From Bacteroidota bacterium (lineage in GTDB: Bacteria > Bacteroidota > Bacteroidia > AKYH767-A > OLB10): a stretch of 64,000 nt of DNA. The stretch's first letter is position 1. Each line of letters begins with the position of its first letter. A model generated the notes under the pieces. It ran no database searches, had not been told where the DNA came from, and was given only the letters and a program-made list of their open reading frames with translations. Shown piece after piece: positions 1-8,868 of the stretch. Position numbers and translations under genes: made by a program. The DNA is taken from positions 62,001-126,000 of the forward strand of contig JADJPB010000013.1 of assembly GCA_016713445.1 (NCBI GenBank), written 5' to 3'.

Positions 1-22
1 CTTAATTCTTAATTAATACTGC

Positions 23-682
23 CTACTTATCCAGTTTTAATTCATACCCTATTCCGAAATTCATCCGTCGAGTAGAAATCAAATCCTGATACATTACAAA
101 TAAAGAAATGGAATTTCTTTTATTGATTTTGTGTTCGGAACTGAGCACATAGCGACGTTGGTAATACAATACTTCATTGCCAATGATGTTTTCAAATCGC
201 TCAAAGCTAAAAGTGAATTTTTGTTTGAAGAATTCATGTTTTACACTCAGTTTTTGCCGAAACACAAATTGAGTAAAAGAAAAGAGGCCGTCATTAACTC
301 CTATTTCATCTTCCTTGCCGGCTCTAAAACGCAATGCGATGTCGGTCTTTTTTATTGACTTTCCTAGGACAGCATCAAACATCAGACGATGTGAAGATTC
401 ACGATAGCCTAAGCCTTTATTGGACGTGATGTATCGATAATGTACAGTCGTAGAAATTAAGTTTGTCCACTTTCGCTGAATGGCGAAGTTGGGAAAATAC
501 CTAACCGCCATTAAGGGATCCGCACTCCATCTGGATTCCAATGTAAGTTCGGCTTTCGTTTTATTAATTATTTTTTTCTCTAAAGAAAGCGAAGTCCACA
601 CTTGATTTTCCCAGGTGATTTGACCGAAGCCAACGAATGGAAATATCAATAAAAGGAAAATTAACCAGTGACGAATCAACAT
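23..682 (-). CDS. DUF2490 family outer-membrane-associated protein
   Basis: The 219-residue protein begins with a signal peptide (MLIRHWLIFLLLIFPFVGFG, mature end near QITWENQVW). It then shows alternating strands such as TAELTLESRW, HYRYITSNKG and MNFGIGYELKLDK, typical of the DUF2490 family, which looks like a small outer-membrane beta-barrel. Function is unknown. The start is supported by the signal peptide, and the start codon lies one base past the stop of the upstream DUF4956 gene, so the two are probably co-transcribed. It is the last gene of the CotH-lipoprotein-VTC-DUF4956-DUF2490 series. The reading frame is intact. The family assignment rests on general resemblance; the exported barrel-like nature is the firmer part. 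Confidence 0.75.
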   Translation of the reverse strand: MLIRHWLIFLLLIFPFVGFGQITWENQVWTSLSLEKKIINKTKAELTLESRWSADPLMAVRYFPNFAIQRKWTNLISTTVHYRYITSNKGLGYRESSHRLMFDAVLGKSIKKTDIALRFRAGKEDEIGVNDGLFSFTQFVFRQKLSVKHEFFKQKFTFSFERFENIIGNEVLYYQRRYVLSSEHKINKRNSISLFVMYQDLISTRRMNFGIGYELKLDK

Positions 683-683
683 G

Positions 684-1262
684 TCAATAAAAGTAGATTT
701 TTAGTTCAGCACTATCTTTCACAAAATCGATATAAACCACTGCAACCTTATGGATTTTTAAACCTGTTCGTTCTCTTAAGTCGGCTAACAATTCTTGTTC
801 TTTATCATCTCTCACATTTTCTATTTTTTCATAGTGGATCGTTTGGGTCCTTTCGTTTTTAACCAGAATTCCTCCATCCAATACCCATGCGGCTAACATG
901 AGTATTCCGTTCAATACAAAGGATTCGAAGTAGGTTCCTTTTACGGTTGAATTAATTAATCCCATAGCGATGAAAAGCAGTAAATAGGTCATGTCTTTTT
1001 CCGAAATATTCTCTGTTCGATACCGCAGTAGAGAGAATACAGCAAATAGCCCAAAGGCGGCTCCAAACGACATCTCCACTTTACTCAACAAATATGTGAT
1101 GATATAGATAATCACATTAAACATGAAAAAGGTAAATACGTGATCGCGCTTTTTATAATTAGGTAGATAAATCGCAAAAACGATGATCGTTACTGCAACT
1201 AAATCAATTAAGAAACGAATGAAGAATTTATCTCCCAATTTATCGAATAATTCTAAGTCCAT
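684..1262 (-). CDS. DUF4956 domain membrane protein
   Basis: This 192-residue protein has about four hydrophobic segments in its first 140 residues (for example LIDLVAVTIIVFAIYLP and FMFNVIIYIITYLLS). They are followed by a conserved stretch GLFAVFSLLRYRTENISEKD and a soluble C-terminal ferredoxin-like tail ending in DSAELKIYFY. This architecture matches DUF4956, an inner-membrane family often found next to VTC-domain polyphosphate polymerases and CotH kinases, as here. The molecular role is unknown. The gene sits 2 bases after the VTC gene and 1 base before DUF2490, so it is almost certainly in one operon with them. The frame is intact. Confidence 0.85.
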   Translation of the reverse strand: MDLELFDKLGDKFFIRFLIDLVAVTIIVFAIYLPNYKKRDHVFTFFMFNVIIYIITYLLSKVEMSFGAAFGLFAVFSLLRYRTENISEKDMTYLLLFIAMGLINSTVKGTYFESFVLNGILMLAAWVLDGGILVKNERTQTIHYEKIENVRDDKEQELLADLRERTGLKIHKVAVVYIDFVKDSAELKIYFY

Positions 1263-1264
1263 AG

Positions 1265-2015
1265 TTAGGCTCTGTTTTGTATGTTGTAGATGAGTAGTTG
1301 TTGTTTCTTAAAAAGATTTTGTTTTAATGTTGGACGAAGCAATGTGAGTCCAAGGCAGTATTTCGATATTGAAGAAGGTTGAATTCTTCGTCTTTTCATT
1401 TCGGTAATAAATGCAGAAGGCGCTTTACTTCCTTGTTTTACCTCTGCAACTATGATATTGTCAAATTTAATATCGTTTTTATCATCCGAAAACTGGAGGT
1501 GAAGATCAAGCGTCATTCGTTCAGGCGGATCCTAAACTCACCAGTGTAATTCTGTTGAATTTAATAACTGAGGAACATTGCCATTCTCCTTGGGTTTCCT
1601 TTGTTATTTCTCTAAAAAATGATAGCTGATCAGAATCTAAGTTTTTACTAAAGGATTGAGTTTTCTTTCTGGATTTAATGGTTCTTCCTTTATTTGTTTT
1701 TGCTTTTACTTCGATAAAGCTGATCTCCGAACTTCCATATTTCCTCAAACGTAATTTATACCTACTTCCCCGTTGATTATGATGGTTTAAGTATAAATTA
1801 AAATTCGCATCGTCAAAATAAAATGTATTGTAAAGATGTGTGCGAATTCCATCGATGCTGAGTATAGAATAGTTTTTGGTGAGCGACAACAAGACATCCT
1901 CTAATAGACTAGCATGGAAGATATACTTCGTGTCTATTCGATTAATTAATGCAACTTGATCCATCTCTGGAAGTGAAATGGGCTTAAATTGCTCTAGCTG
2001 TTGTTGTAATTTCAT
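1265..2015 (-). CDS. VTC-type polyphosphate polymerase domain protein (one frameshift)
   Basis: The reconstructed protein is about 250 residues and carries a VTC domain. In yeast this fold makes inorganic polyphosphate from ATP inside a basic tunnel. The basic and acidic signature strands are visible: RIDTKYIFH near residue 26, HLYNTFYFDD, SRYKLRLRKYG, FIEVKAKTNKGRTIKSR, then after the frame break MTLDLHLQF and IIVAEVKQGSKAPSAF. The frame changes at an extra C around 1531-1532; removing it joins ITLVSL directly to DPPERMTLDLHL. The enzyme probably acts on the cytoplasmic face together with the neighbouring DUF4956 membrane protein. Bacterial VTC proteins in this setting have no settled substrate, so polyphosphate synthesis is a family-based inference. 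Confidence 0.8.
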
Positions 2016-2019
2016 CTAC

Positions 2020-2415
2020 TTATAAATTCACAGTGGTGATGGTAGTTACATTTACTTCAGAACGATTTTTCTTAATTTCAGCATCTAAGAAAATGGGAAT
2101 ATCTTTTCCGAAATTAGTGAGAACAGTATCTTCGGAATAAACGAATATTTTATATTTCCCTTTTCTTAAAAATTCGAATTTGTAGCTGCCGTCAAAACTG
2201 GTTTTAGTGCGATCATCGAAGGTAGTGTTCCCATCACCATAGATGATGTAAACATCTTTTTCAATGGCCGCATTGTCCGAATAAATTGTTGGGAATGCAG
2301 TGTATCGCCTTTCTAATATTTTTCCCTGTATAACTGAGTTTCCACCTTCTCCGGCTTCCTTTTTACAAGCAGTGAATATGAGGATAATACTAAGATTTAA
2401 GAGCAGTTGTTTCAT
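2020..2415 (-). CDS. small lipoprotein in the CotH/VTC cassette
   Basis: The start chosen (ATG at 2413-2415) gives a protein of about 131 residues with a classical lipoprotein signal, MKQLLLNLSIILIFTAC, where the Cys would be lipidated. The mature part (GNSVIQGKILERRY to GSYKFEFLRKGKYKIFVYSED) looks like a small transthyretin or carboxypeptidase-regulatory-like beta-sandwich. An upstream in-frame extension of 21 residues exists but would bury the signal peptide, so I reject it. The gene lies 4 bases upstream of the VTC gene on the same strand. The function is unknown; it could anchor or present the CotH product at the envelope. Confidence 0.7.
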   Translation of the reverse strand: MKQLLLNLSIILIFTACKKEAGEGGNSVIQGKILERRYTAFPTIYSDNAAIEKDVYIIYGDGNTTFDDRTKTSFDGSYKFEFLRKGKYKIFVYSEDTVLTNFGKDIPIFLDAEIKKNRSEVNVTTITTVNL

Positions 2416-2806
2416 GTTTTTGAATTGGACTACGATTTTACAAAAAAATAGTGAAATAGAGATCTTTTGATAATACAATATTTGTCTGTGTACTCTAGTA
2501 GACCTTTTGAGCTATTTAAGCGAAGACTACTTTTGCAATGATTTAAGAAAGATAAAAGAACGCAATTTAGAATCATTAAATGGAGTCATATAATGTAATT
2601 CTAAACTGCTTTTGTTAATTCCATTTCACCGATTTCCCCACTCAGATTAGAGTGGGGGAGATGATCTGATGACGATAAATAACCTAGTATTTTATAATAC
2701 ACTCTTTGAATTTACCAATGAAAATTTCGTTCGTTGTTTGCTCCTCACTATGAACGAAGAAATTGATTATTCGATTAGTTGATAATTTCAATGCGTACTA
2801 ATTATT
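2416..2806. other. intergenic region with hairpins downstream of the CotH gene
   Basis: No gene is visible in these 391 bases. A hairpin with an 8-bp GC-rich stem (CCCCACTC / GAGTGGGG, loop of 6) lies at 2636-2657. A second, imperfect inverted repeat (AATTTCGTTC against GAACGAAGAAATT) lies near 2724-2768 and could end the CotH transcript. Neither has a long T tract, so a terminator role is only a suggestion. Confidence 0.4.
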
Positions 2807-5136
2807 TTAATGACGTACAATTAGTTTTTTTGCAGCTTCACCTACACGTACATAGTAGATTCCCGCTGGCCATTGTTCCGTGTTAATACTGAGGAATGTG
2901 GTGTATCCTAGTCGATCCACTTTTTGTCCGACTGCATTGTAGATTTCTATGTCTCGTTGTTCATCATCCGCAACTTGGATCTGCACTGTACTCGATGTGG
3001 GATTGGGATATAAGGATAGTTGAACCGGAATTGAAAGATTTTCTTCCACGCCTACAGAATTATTGTTCGCTGAGAAAGTATGTCCTTGGATAACAAATGC
3101 GCCGGTGCCATTAGGTACACGTGCGTATCCTGCGTTTGTCGTTTGTTGTCCCCAGGAGGTAGAATCAACAATACTTTCCGAAGGATCCAAGAGCATTAAT
3201 AATTCCCCCGATCCCGATAATTTAAAGTTTGCATGGTAAGGACCCTGACTACTGTCTTCATCAGCCCATATAATTAAGTAGTCATTTGCTGGAATGATGG
3301 TCCCTGCTGGAATCGTCCATTTATCTAAGTTTACAGGGTTGTCAGTTAAGAAATATCCACTGATATCAATGGGTGAGTTAGACTTATTATACAACTCAAT
3401 CCAATCATCAAATTCCCCAAAATTGTCGGCTACTGCACTTGCATTTGAAGCCATCACTTCATTAATTACTATTGAAGTATCTGTTGATGCAATGGGAGCA
3501 ATTGTATAAATGAATACATTGTGTTCCGCCCTGGCGGGAAATAAGTAACACTTTTTGCGCTATTAGCAGCAGCTGATTCTACATAATAGCGGACCCATGT
3601 TCCTGCTGCAAATCCAGGGATGCTCGCTCCGTAGATTCCATCTGAGGCTAGGCTATCATCATGTAGTCCATCATCGAACATTTGCGTTTTAGAGAAGTTT
3701 CCTACTAGACTATTGGAATAATAAAGTTGCGCATTATCGATTCCCGTAGGTGAAGCCATTGCCGAACGAACTGTGGTCGCTTGCATGTCGCTAGGCTGCA
3801 AGTATTGTACACCGTTGGTATAATAGGCAGCATCGTAAACAACAGGTGCAATTTCTTGAATCTCCGTGTTCGCATTTAAATAATTTTTTCTAACGTTCAC
3901 GAAATTTTTTAAGACAGCAATTTCACTAGTGTATTGTGCTGTTGTATAAATTTTCTTGGTGTCATTAGCAACAATAGTATCAATTAAAGTTCTGAAGTTG
4001 TTAATTGTTAGATTTGTATATGCAGTATCAAATTCTTCTGCTAAAATGGTGCGCATATGTGCAAGGTATCTTTGTCGTAATGAAGGCACAGCCAACAAAC
4101 GATTTAAGAGTGGATAGTTCGCATTATTTGCATTGTAAAATACACCCCATGAAGTTTGTCCAGGCGTATAGAACGATTCATTTCCATCGTATTCATTGGG
4201 TGACATTAAACCGGTTTCTGCTTCTACATGGACATAATAATCCATCTTCCCTTTAAAAATATAACTGTCGTCATCACACCATGCAATTTCAGACGCTAAA
4301 TACCATAAGGTGCGATCGATATTAAAATAGCGAGCTAATGTATCTTCTAAATTAGCGAGAGGTGTGTTTTCAAGTTTGTCACAAGCTTTCACTAAATAAT
4401 CCCAAGGTTGCGTAACGGTGGATTCTTTTAGTGTATAATATTGCTTATAAGTATTAGTATCGTTGTTTAAATAGTTTAACGCGGCGGTACCATCTCCCCA
4501 GCCACCACCACCGCCGGTAGGTCTGTCGCTCGCCACCAAATTCCATCATTACTTAAGTACCATTGTTCTAAATAATCTTTGTTTAGTTGCTGAATGTTTG
4601 GATATAACCCCCAATTAGCTCCATTAAGATATAATTTTACAAAATTAGTTTTTGCAACGGGTACATGTTTTTTATAAGGTTGAATACAATACCTCGCGCA
4701 TCATTGAACGATCAGAATTGGCATTGTTGATTTTAAAAGTGCTATAGCCATCATAATCAGCACCACTTTTCCAATTATCTAATTCCATCTTAAAAGATTT
4801 CTTCTGCGAAGAACCCGTATTAAAAGAAGTATTTCCTCTAAAACGAACACCAACACTATCAAAAGTTTGACCGTCTATTTGTAAAGTAGCAGGAAGGTAG
4901 GTTTTGGTTGAATAGTTATTGGTTAATTGTGTCCAGAAATTCGGACTCGCAAAAGTCAAATCAATTCTTCTCACTAAACTCTGATCGTAATATCCAGAAT
5001 TGGGTTGACCTCCGATCATCAGCATTCTGCCATCAGGCGTAATGTGCATTTCATCCGGAAGATTTTGCGCTTCCAATCCGAAGAAGCCTGACATAAAGGC
5101 GGTTAAGAGCAAGAAGCTCTTTAATAATTGTTTCAT
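2807..5136 (-). CDS. secreted CotH kinase family protein with lamin-tail and T9SS sorting domain (frameshifted)
   Basis: The reconstructed protein is about 775 residues. It opens with a signal peptide (MKQLLKSFLLLTAFMSGFFG) and the CotH N-terminal region (VRRIDLTFASPNFWTQL, SVGVRFRGNTSFN, KKSFKMELD, MREVLYSTL). The CotH kinase core follows (TLWYLASEIAWCDDDSYI, DYYVHVEAETG, LMSPNEYDGNESF). Next come a lamin-tail domain (FDDWIELYNKSNSPIDISGYFL) and a type A T9SS sorting domain (LSLYPNPTSSTVQIQV, GIYYVRVGEAAKKLIVRH). CotH proteins are atypical protein kinases known from Bacillus spore coats. The frame changes at about 4675, 4610, 4525 and 3508, all fitting single-base indels. It heads the cassette with the lipoprotein, VTC and DUF4956 genes, 391 bases upstream of them. 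Confidence 0.85.
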
Positions 5137-5407
5137 AGGGTTGAAGTTTTGGGTAGTGTTGATTTCAATTTAGTACGGTTTAGACGATACACACATTAAT
5201 TTCCTTCGACATTAAGAAATTATTAAAGCACGTAGCATTTAATATTAAAATAATAGGGTTCTAATTTAGAGAAGATTATTGGATAATGGTTTAAGAAGGA
5301 GACGAAAAATGGAAGGATGGCGATAAAATAGAAATATTGGGAAGTTTAAACACAGCGTTCGCAGCGTTTAGCAACGGTCGCAGCGAAATACTAGCGCGAA
5401 GACTCAC

Positions 5408-5450
5408 GACACTAATCCACTAATCCACCAATCCACCGATCCACCAACTT
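5408..5450. repeat. degenerate short repeat (TTGGTGGATT type) at the 3' end of thyA
   Basis: Units like CTAATCCAC / CAATCCAC repeat about five times here (TTGGTGGAT on the minus strand). The same kind of unit recurs at 41521-41610. The last residues of the extended ThyA (WIGGLVD) are encoded inside it. Confidence 0.6.
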
Positions 5451-6268
5451 CTAAACGCGCGATTAATCGCCTGTTTAATGGCGACGGGTGCTTTTATCGC
5501 CGGCCAAGGATCGTAATTTTCAATGCTGAAGTCTTCAAATTTGAAAGAAAAAATATCTTTGATATCAGGGTTTATTTGAAGGGTAGGGAGCGGACGAATT
5601 TCGCGGCTGAGCTGTAGTTCTACTTGCTCCATATGGTTGCTGTAGATATGCACATCGCCGAAAGTATGTACAAAGTCGCCCACACCTAAGCCACATACTT
5701 GCGCTACCATATGTGTCAATAAAGCATAAGATGCGATGTTAAAAGGAACTCCTAAAAACACATCGGCACTGCGCTGGTACAACTGGCAGCTTAATTTTCC
5801 CTTGGCTACATAAAATTGAAATAAAATATGGCAGGGAGGTAAGGCCATTTGCGGAATTTCGCCCACATTCCAAGCGTTGACTAATAATCGACGAGAATCA
5901 GGATTGCTTTTGATTTGGGAGATGAGTTCCGTGATCTGATCAATATTTTTTCCATCGGGAGTAGGCCATGAGCGCCATTGTTTGCCGTAAACGGGACCTA
6001 AATTTCCGTTTTCATCGGCCCATTCATCCCAAATGGAAACTCCATTCTCTTTTAAATATTTGGTGTTGGTCTCGCCTCTTAAAAACCACAACAACTCATG
6101 AATAATCGACTTGGTATGAAGCTTTTTAGTGGTCAACAATGGAAATCCATCTTCCAAATTACAACGCAACTGATATCCAAAAACGCTGATGGTGCCAGTG
6201 CCGGTACGGTCTTCTTTTTTGACGCCATTTTCTAAAACGTGACGGAGGAGATCATGGTATTGCTTCAT
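5420..6268 (-). CDS. thyA: thymidylate synthase
   Basis: ThyA methylates dUMP to dTMP with methylene-tetrahydrofolate. The 282-residue protein has the dUMP-binding Arg region (KKEDRTGTGT), the catalytic Cys in LPPCHILFQFYV (about residue 146), and QLYQRSADVFLGVPFNIASYA. The canonical C-terminal end, WPAIKAPVAI, falls at residue 264, exactly the length of the E. coli enzyme. Here the frame continues 18 more residues into a TTGGTGGATT repeat because the codon after the final ATT is AAA instead of a stop. Since the ThyA C-terminus closes over the active site, either this is a lost stop codon or a base error (TAA read as AAA). A TAATTTTG box at 6285-6292 (minus) is a possible promoter element. 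Confidence 0.95.
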   Translation of the reverse strand: MKQYHDLLRHVLENGVKKEDRTGTGTISVFGYQLRCNLEDGFPLLTTKKLHTKSIIHELLWFLRGETNTKYLKENGVSIWDEWADENGNLGPVYGKQWRSWPTPDGKNIDQITELISQIKSNPDSRRLLVNAWNVGEIPQMALPPCHILFQFYVAKGKLSCQLYQRSADVFLGVPFNIASYALLTHMVAQVCGLGVGDFVHTFGDVHIYSNHMEQVELQLSREIRPLPTLQINPDIKDIFSFKFEDFSIENYDPWPAIKAPVAIKQAINRAFRSWWIGGLVD

Positions 6269-6403
6269 ATCAATGGATTTTCTACAAAATTAAAAACCTT
6301 GAATAGATTTATCGGAATTGGCTCTTCAATTTTATAACAAAAGGTAATGGCATCATTTTGGTTTGTTTTTTGGCGCTCATACCTTTAGTTTAGCCAAAAT
6401 CTT

Positions 6404-6811
6404 ATGAATTACAAACTTCTGTTAACAATAGTAGCACTTGCTATGGTAAGTGCATGCTCTGAGGATGATACCCCAGGCGTTAATGTAGACGATCGAACAA
6501 AATTTTTAGGAACCTGGAGTTGTGCCGAAACCATCGGTTCATCCACAACAACTTTTCCGGTGATTATTACCTCTTATGGTGAATCTGATTCACTCCGACT
6601 TTCAAATTTTTCGAATTATGGAAATACTGCTGTTGCATTGGGATTAGTATCTGGCAAAAGTATCGTTATACCGAATCAACAAATTGGAGTAACGCTAATC
6701 ACAGTTCAAGGTTCAGGGTTATATTTTACGCAAGGAGCGAATGAGAAAATGAATTTAAATTATTCCAGCGACGGACAAAGTGCTACAGCGGTATGTACAA
6801 AAGTGCAATAA
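6404..6811 (+). CDS. small lipoprotein of unknown function
   Basis: The 135-residue protein begins with a lipoprotein signal peptide (MNYKLLLTIVALAMVSAC) with the lipobox VSAC, followed by an acidic SEDD start that in Bacteroidota favours surface export. The mature part reads FLGTWSCAETIGSSTTTFPVII and ends NYSSDGQSATAVCTKVQ. This resembles lipocalin-like lipoproteins that open with a KFLGTW motif. It is a single gene, divergent from thyA and convergent with the CNNM transporter gene. The family assignment is tentative. Confidence 0.7.
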   Translation: MNYKLLLTIVALAMVSACSEDDTPGVNVDDRTKFLGTWSCAETIGSSTTTFPVIITSYGESDSLRLSNFSNYGNTAVALGLVSGKSIVIPNQQIGVTLITVQGSGLYFTQGANEKMNLNYSSDGQSATAVCTKVQ

Positions 6812-6831
6812 CCTACCGCGAAACCTCATAT

Positions 6832-8147
6832 TTAGTTTTCTTCATTCACTGAATTTTCGTTCACCACCACCATCTTCACCGAATCAACACTGTGTTTGAA
6901 TCGTTTTACGATGGTGAATTCATAACCTCCAAAAACACGTTTTTCATTCACCGCCGGAATGCGATCATAAATATAATTTAGCAAACCAGAAACTGTATCG
7001 TAATTAGGGCTTTCGGGAAGAGCTATCGGTAATACATCATTCACATCGCCTACTGAAGCACTTGCATTCACTATAAATTCGGTTTCGCTTTTCTTCTCTA
7101 CGAGCGGCTTTTCATCATCGTACTCGTCTTGAATTTCACCTACTAACTCTTCGATAATATCTTCCATCGTCACAATTCCCGCGGTGCCGCCCGACTCATT
7201 CGTCACAACAGCCATTTGAATGTGCTGCGTTTGGAATTCTTTCAAAAGTTCGTTGATGCGTTTGTTGTAAGGGGATGTAGTAGGCAGGACGCAATAATTC
7301 GTTCACGCCTTTAAAACTCTTTTCATGAAGGGCTTTAATTAAATCCTTAGAGTAAATCAATCCAATAATATTATCGAGTGAATCCTGATATACAGGCATT
7401 CGAGAATAGCCTTCATCAATAATTTTTTGGACTACTTCTTCCTTGGTCGATTCCACATCGATAGCGGAAATTTTTGTTCTGGGAATTAAAATTTGTCGAA
7501 CTACACGATCATCGAACTCAAAAACATTTTGAATCAACTCATGCTCCGATTGTTTAATAGCACCACCTTCTTCCGATTCCGTCAACAACATTCCGAATTT
7601 CTTCCTCTGTATGGATTTCAGAATGATCATTTCCTTTTAGCCCCAACATATTCAAAACGCCTCTCGACATTCCATTTAACGCCCAAATAAACGGAGAAAA
7701 CAAAATGTAAAATGCCCGTAAAGGAAGAGCAATATACATCGTAAAATTCATTGGGTTTTTTATTGCAGCTGTCTTGGGAACTTGTTCTCCCAATACAATA
7801 TGCAATACCGTAATTAATCCGAAAGCGATCACAATACTAATATGATGTAAATTTTGTTCGACGATATTCATCCCAAAATAGGCAGTGAAGCCACGCACCA
7901 TATTTGCAACAACCGGTTCACCGATCCAACCTAATGCTAGACTCGCCAATGTAATTCCGAGCTGGCATGCGCTTAGGTAGCCATCCATATTATTCAAAAT
8001 ACCCATCGCCACCTTCGCGACCGAATTCCCTTGGTTGGCTTTAAGTTCAATTTGACTTTGTCGCACTTTCACTATTGCAAACTCAGCAGCGACAAAAAAT
8101 CCGTTTAAAAGTACAAGTATGGTTGTAATTAATATATCAGCAATCAT
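6832..8147 (-). CDS. hemolysin/CNNM-CorC family membrane protein (DUF21, CBS pair, CorC_HlyC; frameshifted)
   Basis: The reconstructed protein is about 438 residues. The N-terminal DUF21 domain (about residues 1-180) has hydrophobic helices and the conserved GITLASLALGWIGEP and LGEQVPKTAAI. A CBS pair follows (RQILIPRTKISAIDVES, GYSRMPVYQDSLDNIIGLIYSKDL, then MAVVTNESGGTAGIVTMEDIIEELVGEI). The C-terminal CorC_HlyC domain follows (FIVNASASVGDVNDVLP, YDTVSGLLNYIYDRIP). Relatives are magnesium/cobalt transport proteins or are called hemolysin-like. Two frame changes are visible: about 7590, between EEIRN and LLTESEEGG, and about 7267, where one extra base separates RPAYYIP from YNKRINELLKEFQ. 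GldE of gliding bacteria shares this architecture, but I do not see grounds to call it GldE. Confidence 0.85.
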
Positions 8148-8495
8148 TCGATGGATTATAGATCCGGGGCAAAGATACGTTTATATTGGAATGAAGACTT
8201 TTTTAAAACTAGAAGTAATTAACAAATAGGAGTTTATACTACTTTGAGGTGCTTTTTGGACCCATAAAAATGGAATAACTCCAACCCCACCTGTAGTAGG
8301 TTTAGTTTGATGGAGACGATCTCGGCAGTTTTTGAAGCGACTGAACTTCGCATGATGTTACGCAATAGAGGAGGTCACGAGGCATTTCAAATGAAGCACT
8401 TTACAGTTTATCAAGGACAAGCTATAATAAACATAGTGCTTGAACGAACCACATTGACCTCCTGTTACGGCAAACAGTTGTACCTGAGGGATTCT
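8148..8495. other. gene-poor region, no supported feature
   Basis: An open frame on the plus strand (8307-8570) would encode 87 residues but has no recognisable motif and overlaps the DUF2892 gene. The minus strand also shows only short frames. I see nothing else. Confidence 0.4.
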
Positions 8496-8705
8496 CTAAT
8501 TTTGTTTAACCGGACAAGTCGAAAAGCCAAAAATGGAATACAAGGGACAATAACTGATAATACTTGTTAAGGTAAATACACCCGCTAATACTAATAAGAT
8601 CATTCCAACTGTCCCACTAACCGTGCCAGTGAAATAAAGTCCTACCATAATTGCCGAAATGATTAATCGAATAATTCTGTCGGCTGAAGACATGTTCTTT
8701 TTCAT
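8496..8705 (-). CDS. DUF2892 family small membrane protein
   Basis: The 69-residue protein opens MKKNMSSADRIIRLIISAIM, has two hydrophobic helices (about 11-30 and 33-52), and ends in CPLYSIFGFSTCPVKQN. The signature RxxR...CPLY...GxSTC is that of DUF2892, a family of small inner-membrane proteins seen alone or fused to rhodaneses. It lies 13 bases downstream of a 30-residue membrane peptide, which lies downstream of a Crp/Fnr regulator. The cluster suggests redox or sulfur-stress control, which is inference. The frame is intact. Confidence 0.85.
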   Translation of the reverse strand: MKKNMSSADRIIRLIISAIMVGLYFTGTVSGTVGMILLVLAGVFTLTSIISYCPLYSIFGFSTCPVKQN

Positions 8706-8718
8706 TTTTGATTGATTT

Positions 8719-8811
8719 TTATTTGTTTAAAAACTTTAAGACTAATACAATGGAAGATACAATTGCAATGCACAAAATGCACATCAGCACAAATTTGTAA
8801 ATTGTTTTCAT
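8719..8811 (-). CDS. 30-residue predicted single-pass membrane peptide
   Basis: ATG at 8809-8811 opens a 30-codon frame ending in TAA at 8719-8721. The peptide starts MKTIYKFVLMCILCIAIVSS, continues as a hydrophobic helix and ends LKFLNK, so it has basic residues at both ends of one transmembrane segment and two Cys inside the helix. It sits between the Crp/Fnr gene (stop 8869) and the DUF2892 gene (start 8705) on the same strand, with short spacers. I know no named family for it. Support is positional and compositional only; the frame is short enough to occur by chance. Confidence 0.45.
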   Translation of the reverse strand: MKTIYKFVLMCILCIAIVSSIVLVLKFLNK

Positions 8812-8868
8812 ATTTTTCAATTACACCACAAAGGTCAATAAAGAAAAAGGCATGTGCAGTAACTAAAG

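Noticed and set aside
6832..8147. Naming the CNNM/CorC protein gldE
   Set aside because: GldE shares the domain order, but no GldE-specific segment was recognised and the neighbours are not gliding genes.
8307..8570. Plus-strand open frame of 87 codons
   Set aside because: No motif, no sensible start context, and it overlaps the 3' end of the DUF2892 gene on the other strand.
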